This document shows, piece by piece, positions 63,451-64,000 of a stretch of 64,000 nt of DNA. The position numbers were made by a program, and so were the translations under genes. The stretch spans positions 62,001-126,000 of the forward strand of contig JBAIYS010000007.1 of NCBI GenBank assembly GCA_036763105.1. Direction: 5' to 3'. The stretch is from Peptococcaceae bacterium 1198_IL3148 (GTDB taxonomy: Bacteria; Bacillota; Desulfotomaculia; Desulfotomaculales; Desulfohalotomaculaceae). Each line of letters opens with the position of its first letter. Position 1 is the first letter of the stretch. The notes below the pieces were generated by a model. It did no database searches. It was not told the origin of the DNA and saw nothing but the letters and a program-made list of their open reading frames with translations.

Positions 63451-64000
63451 TTAACTCTCCCTTCCCGGAAACTGCAGACAATATTCCATCACCGGGCAGC
63501 GATCGCATTTAGGACGTCGGGCATCACAGGTTTCTCGACCATGGGCGATGAACAGATGGTGGGCCGGTTGCCATTTTTCTGCAGGTAGGCATGCCATCAG
63601 TTCTTGTTCGGTGGTTTCGGGGTTTTTGCCACTGGCTAAACCTAGGCGTTGGGATACTCGATGGACATGGGTATCCACCGGTAGCGTGGCTTGTCCAAAA
63701 CCTACGCCCAGCACCACCCCTGCTGTCTTACGCCCTACCCCTGGCAATGCTTCCAGCGCTTCGCGATTTTGGGGTACACTACCCTGATATTTTTCCAGCA
63801 ATATGCCACTGGTTTCAACGATGGCTTTGCTCTTATTGCGATGTAGCCCACAACCCTTAATATCTTCAGCCAACTGCTCAGGGCTTAGGTTGGCAAAATC
63901 TTCAGGGGAACGGTATTTTGCAAACAGTTTTTCCGTAATGATATTTACCCTTTTATCAGTGCACTGGGCACTGAGAATAGTGGCAATTAATAATTCAAAG
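63451..64000 (-). CDS. nth: Endonuclease III (5' end beyond the window)
   Basis: Base-excision DNA glycosylase/AP lyase. The visible frame runs to the right edge and includes FELLIATILSAQCTDKRVN before residue one of the shorter ATG frame, so the gene continues off the window. Helix-hairpin-helix LPGVGRKTAGVVLG with the catalytic Lys, catalytic Asp in LPVDTHVHRVS, and a C-terminal 4Fe-4S site CDARRPKCDRCPVMEYC (C-x6-C-x2-C-x5-C). Confidence 0.95.
   Translation of the reverse strand, partial: FELLIATILSAQCTDKRVNIITEKLFAKYRSPEDFANLSPEQLAEDIKGCGLHRNKSKAIVETSGILLEKYQGSVPQNREALEALPGVGRKTAGVVLGVGFGQATLPVDTHVHRVSQRLGLASGKNPETTEQELMACLPAEKWQPAHHLFIAHGRETCDARRPKCDRCPVMEYCLQFPGRES

Overview
The window looks like chromosome of an anaerobic, endospore-forming Bacillota, most like the Desulfotomaculum/Peptococcaceae lineage. 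The grounds are a dcw cell-wall and division cluster that runs into spoIIGA-sigE-sigG, several spore genes (spore photoproduct lyase, an alpha/beta SASP, a YlmC/YmxH protein), a class III anaerobic ribonucleotide reductase under NrdR, a two-subunit glycine decarboxylase, an Ile T-box, a tandem glycine riboswitch, and many TTG and GTG starts placed behind strong AGGAGG-type ribosome binding sites. The lineage is inferred from gene content and style; no marker RNA gene lies in the window.

Layout. 1-8.8 kb: a divergent feoB, a D,D-carboxypeptidase, a Fur-family regulator, a TyrR-like sigma-54 activator, a patatin-like protein, an unrecognised conserved protein and a PHP histidinol phosphatase. 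8.8-30 kb: the dcw cluster in the order mraZ-rsmH-ftsL-spoVD-murE-murF-mraY-murD-ftsW-murG-murC-murB-murA-divIB-DUF881-DUF881-sbp-ftsA-ftsZ, opened by a clear MraZ operator. 30-36 kb: sporulation genes (SpoIIM-like protein, spoIIGA, sigE, sigG, ylmC, and splB on the minus strand). 36-39.4 kb: nrdR-nrdD-nrdG and an FmdB-type zinc ribbon. 39.6-45.7 kb: an MBL/beta-CASP nuclease, ylmD, phoP-phoR and pstB-phoU. 45.8-49.9 kb: the ylm division block (HlyD-like protein, ylmE, sepF, yggT, ylmH, divIVA, DUF167). 50-53 kb: T-box and ileS. 53-57 kb: a minus-strand metal operon (truncated thioredoxin-like ORF, HMA protein, P-type ATPase), an FNR-type regulator and a SASP. 57-62 kb: glycine riboswitch and gcvT-H-PA-PB. 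62-64 kb: a CDF transporter, trmL and the cut-off nth.

The most unusual content is between genes. A family of GC-rich, structured, probably non-coding repeats of about 150-200 bp occurs at least six times (7.5, 17.3, 31.1, 34.2, 53.1 and 62.9 kb). It has two subtypes sharing a common 5' module. One site is a head-to-head composite, one carries a nested 80-bp palindromic element, one sits inside the mur operon, and two copies carry the same attached terminator hairpin. I do not recognise this family. A second notable system is the metal operon at 53-56 kb: a perfect FNR-type palindrome lies centred at -41.5 from a predicted -10 box of that operon, directly behind a regulator whose recognition helix has the FNR-type E-x-x-S-R residues. 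Other points are a spore photoproduct lyase lacking the usual H-donor cysteine, a NrdR box inside the nrdR promoter, and a sigma-F promoter in front of sigG.

How the genes work together: most of the window links peptidoglycan precursor synthesis, septum assembly and the switch to sporulation (dcw, sbp/ftsA/ftsZ, spoIIGA/sigE/sigG, sepF/divIVA). The rest is housekeeping under classical RNA or protein control: iron (Fur), deoxynucleotides (NrdR), phosphate (PhoPR), isoleucine charging (T-box) and glycine (riboswitch). No tRNA, rRNA, CRISPR array, prophage or intact insertion sequence was seen.
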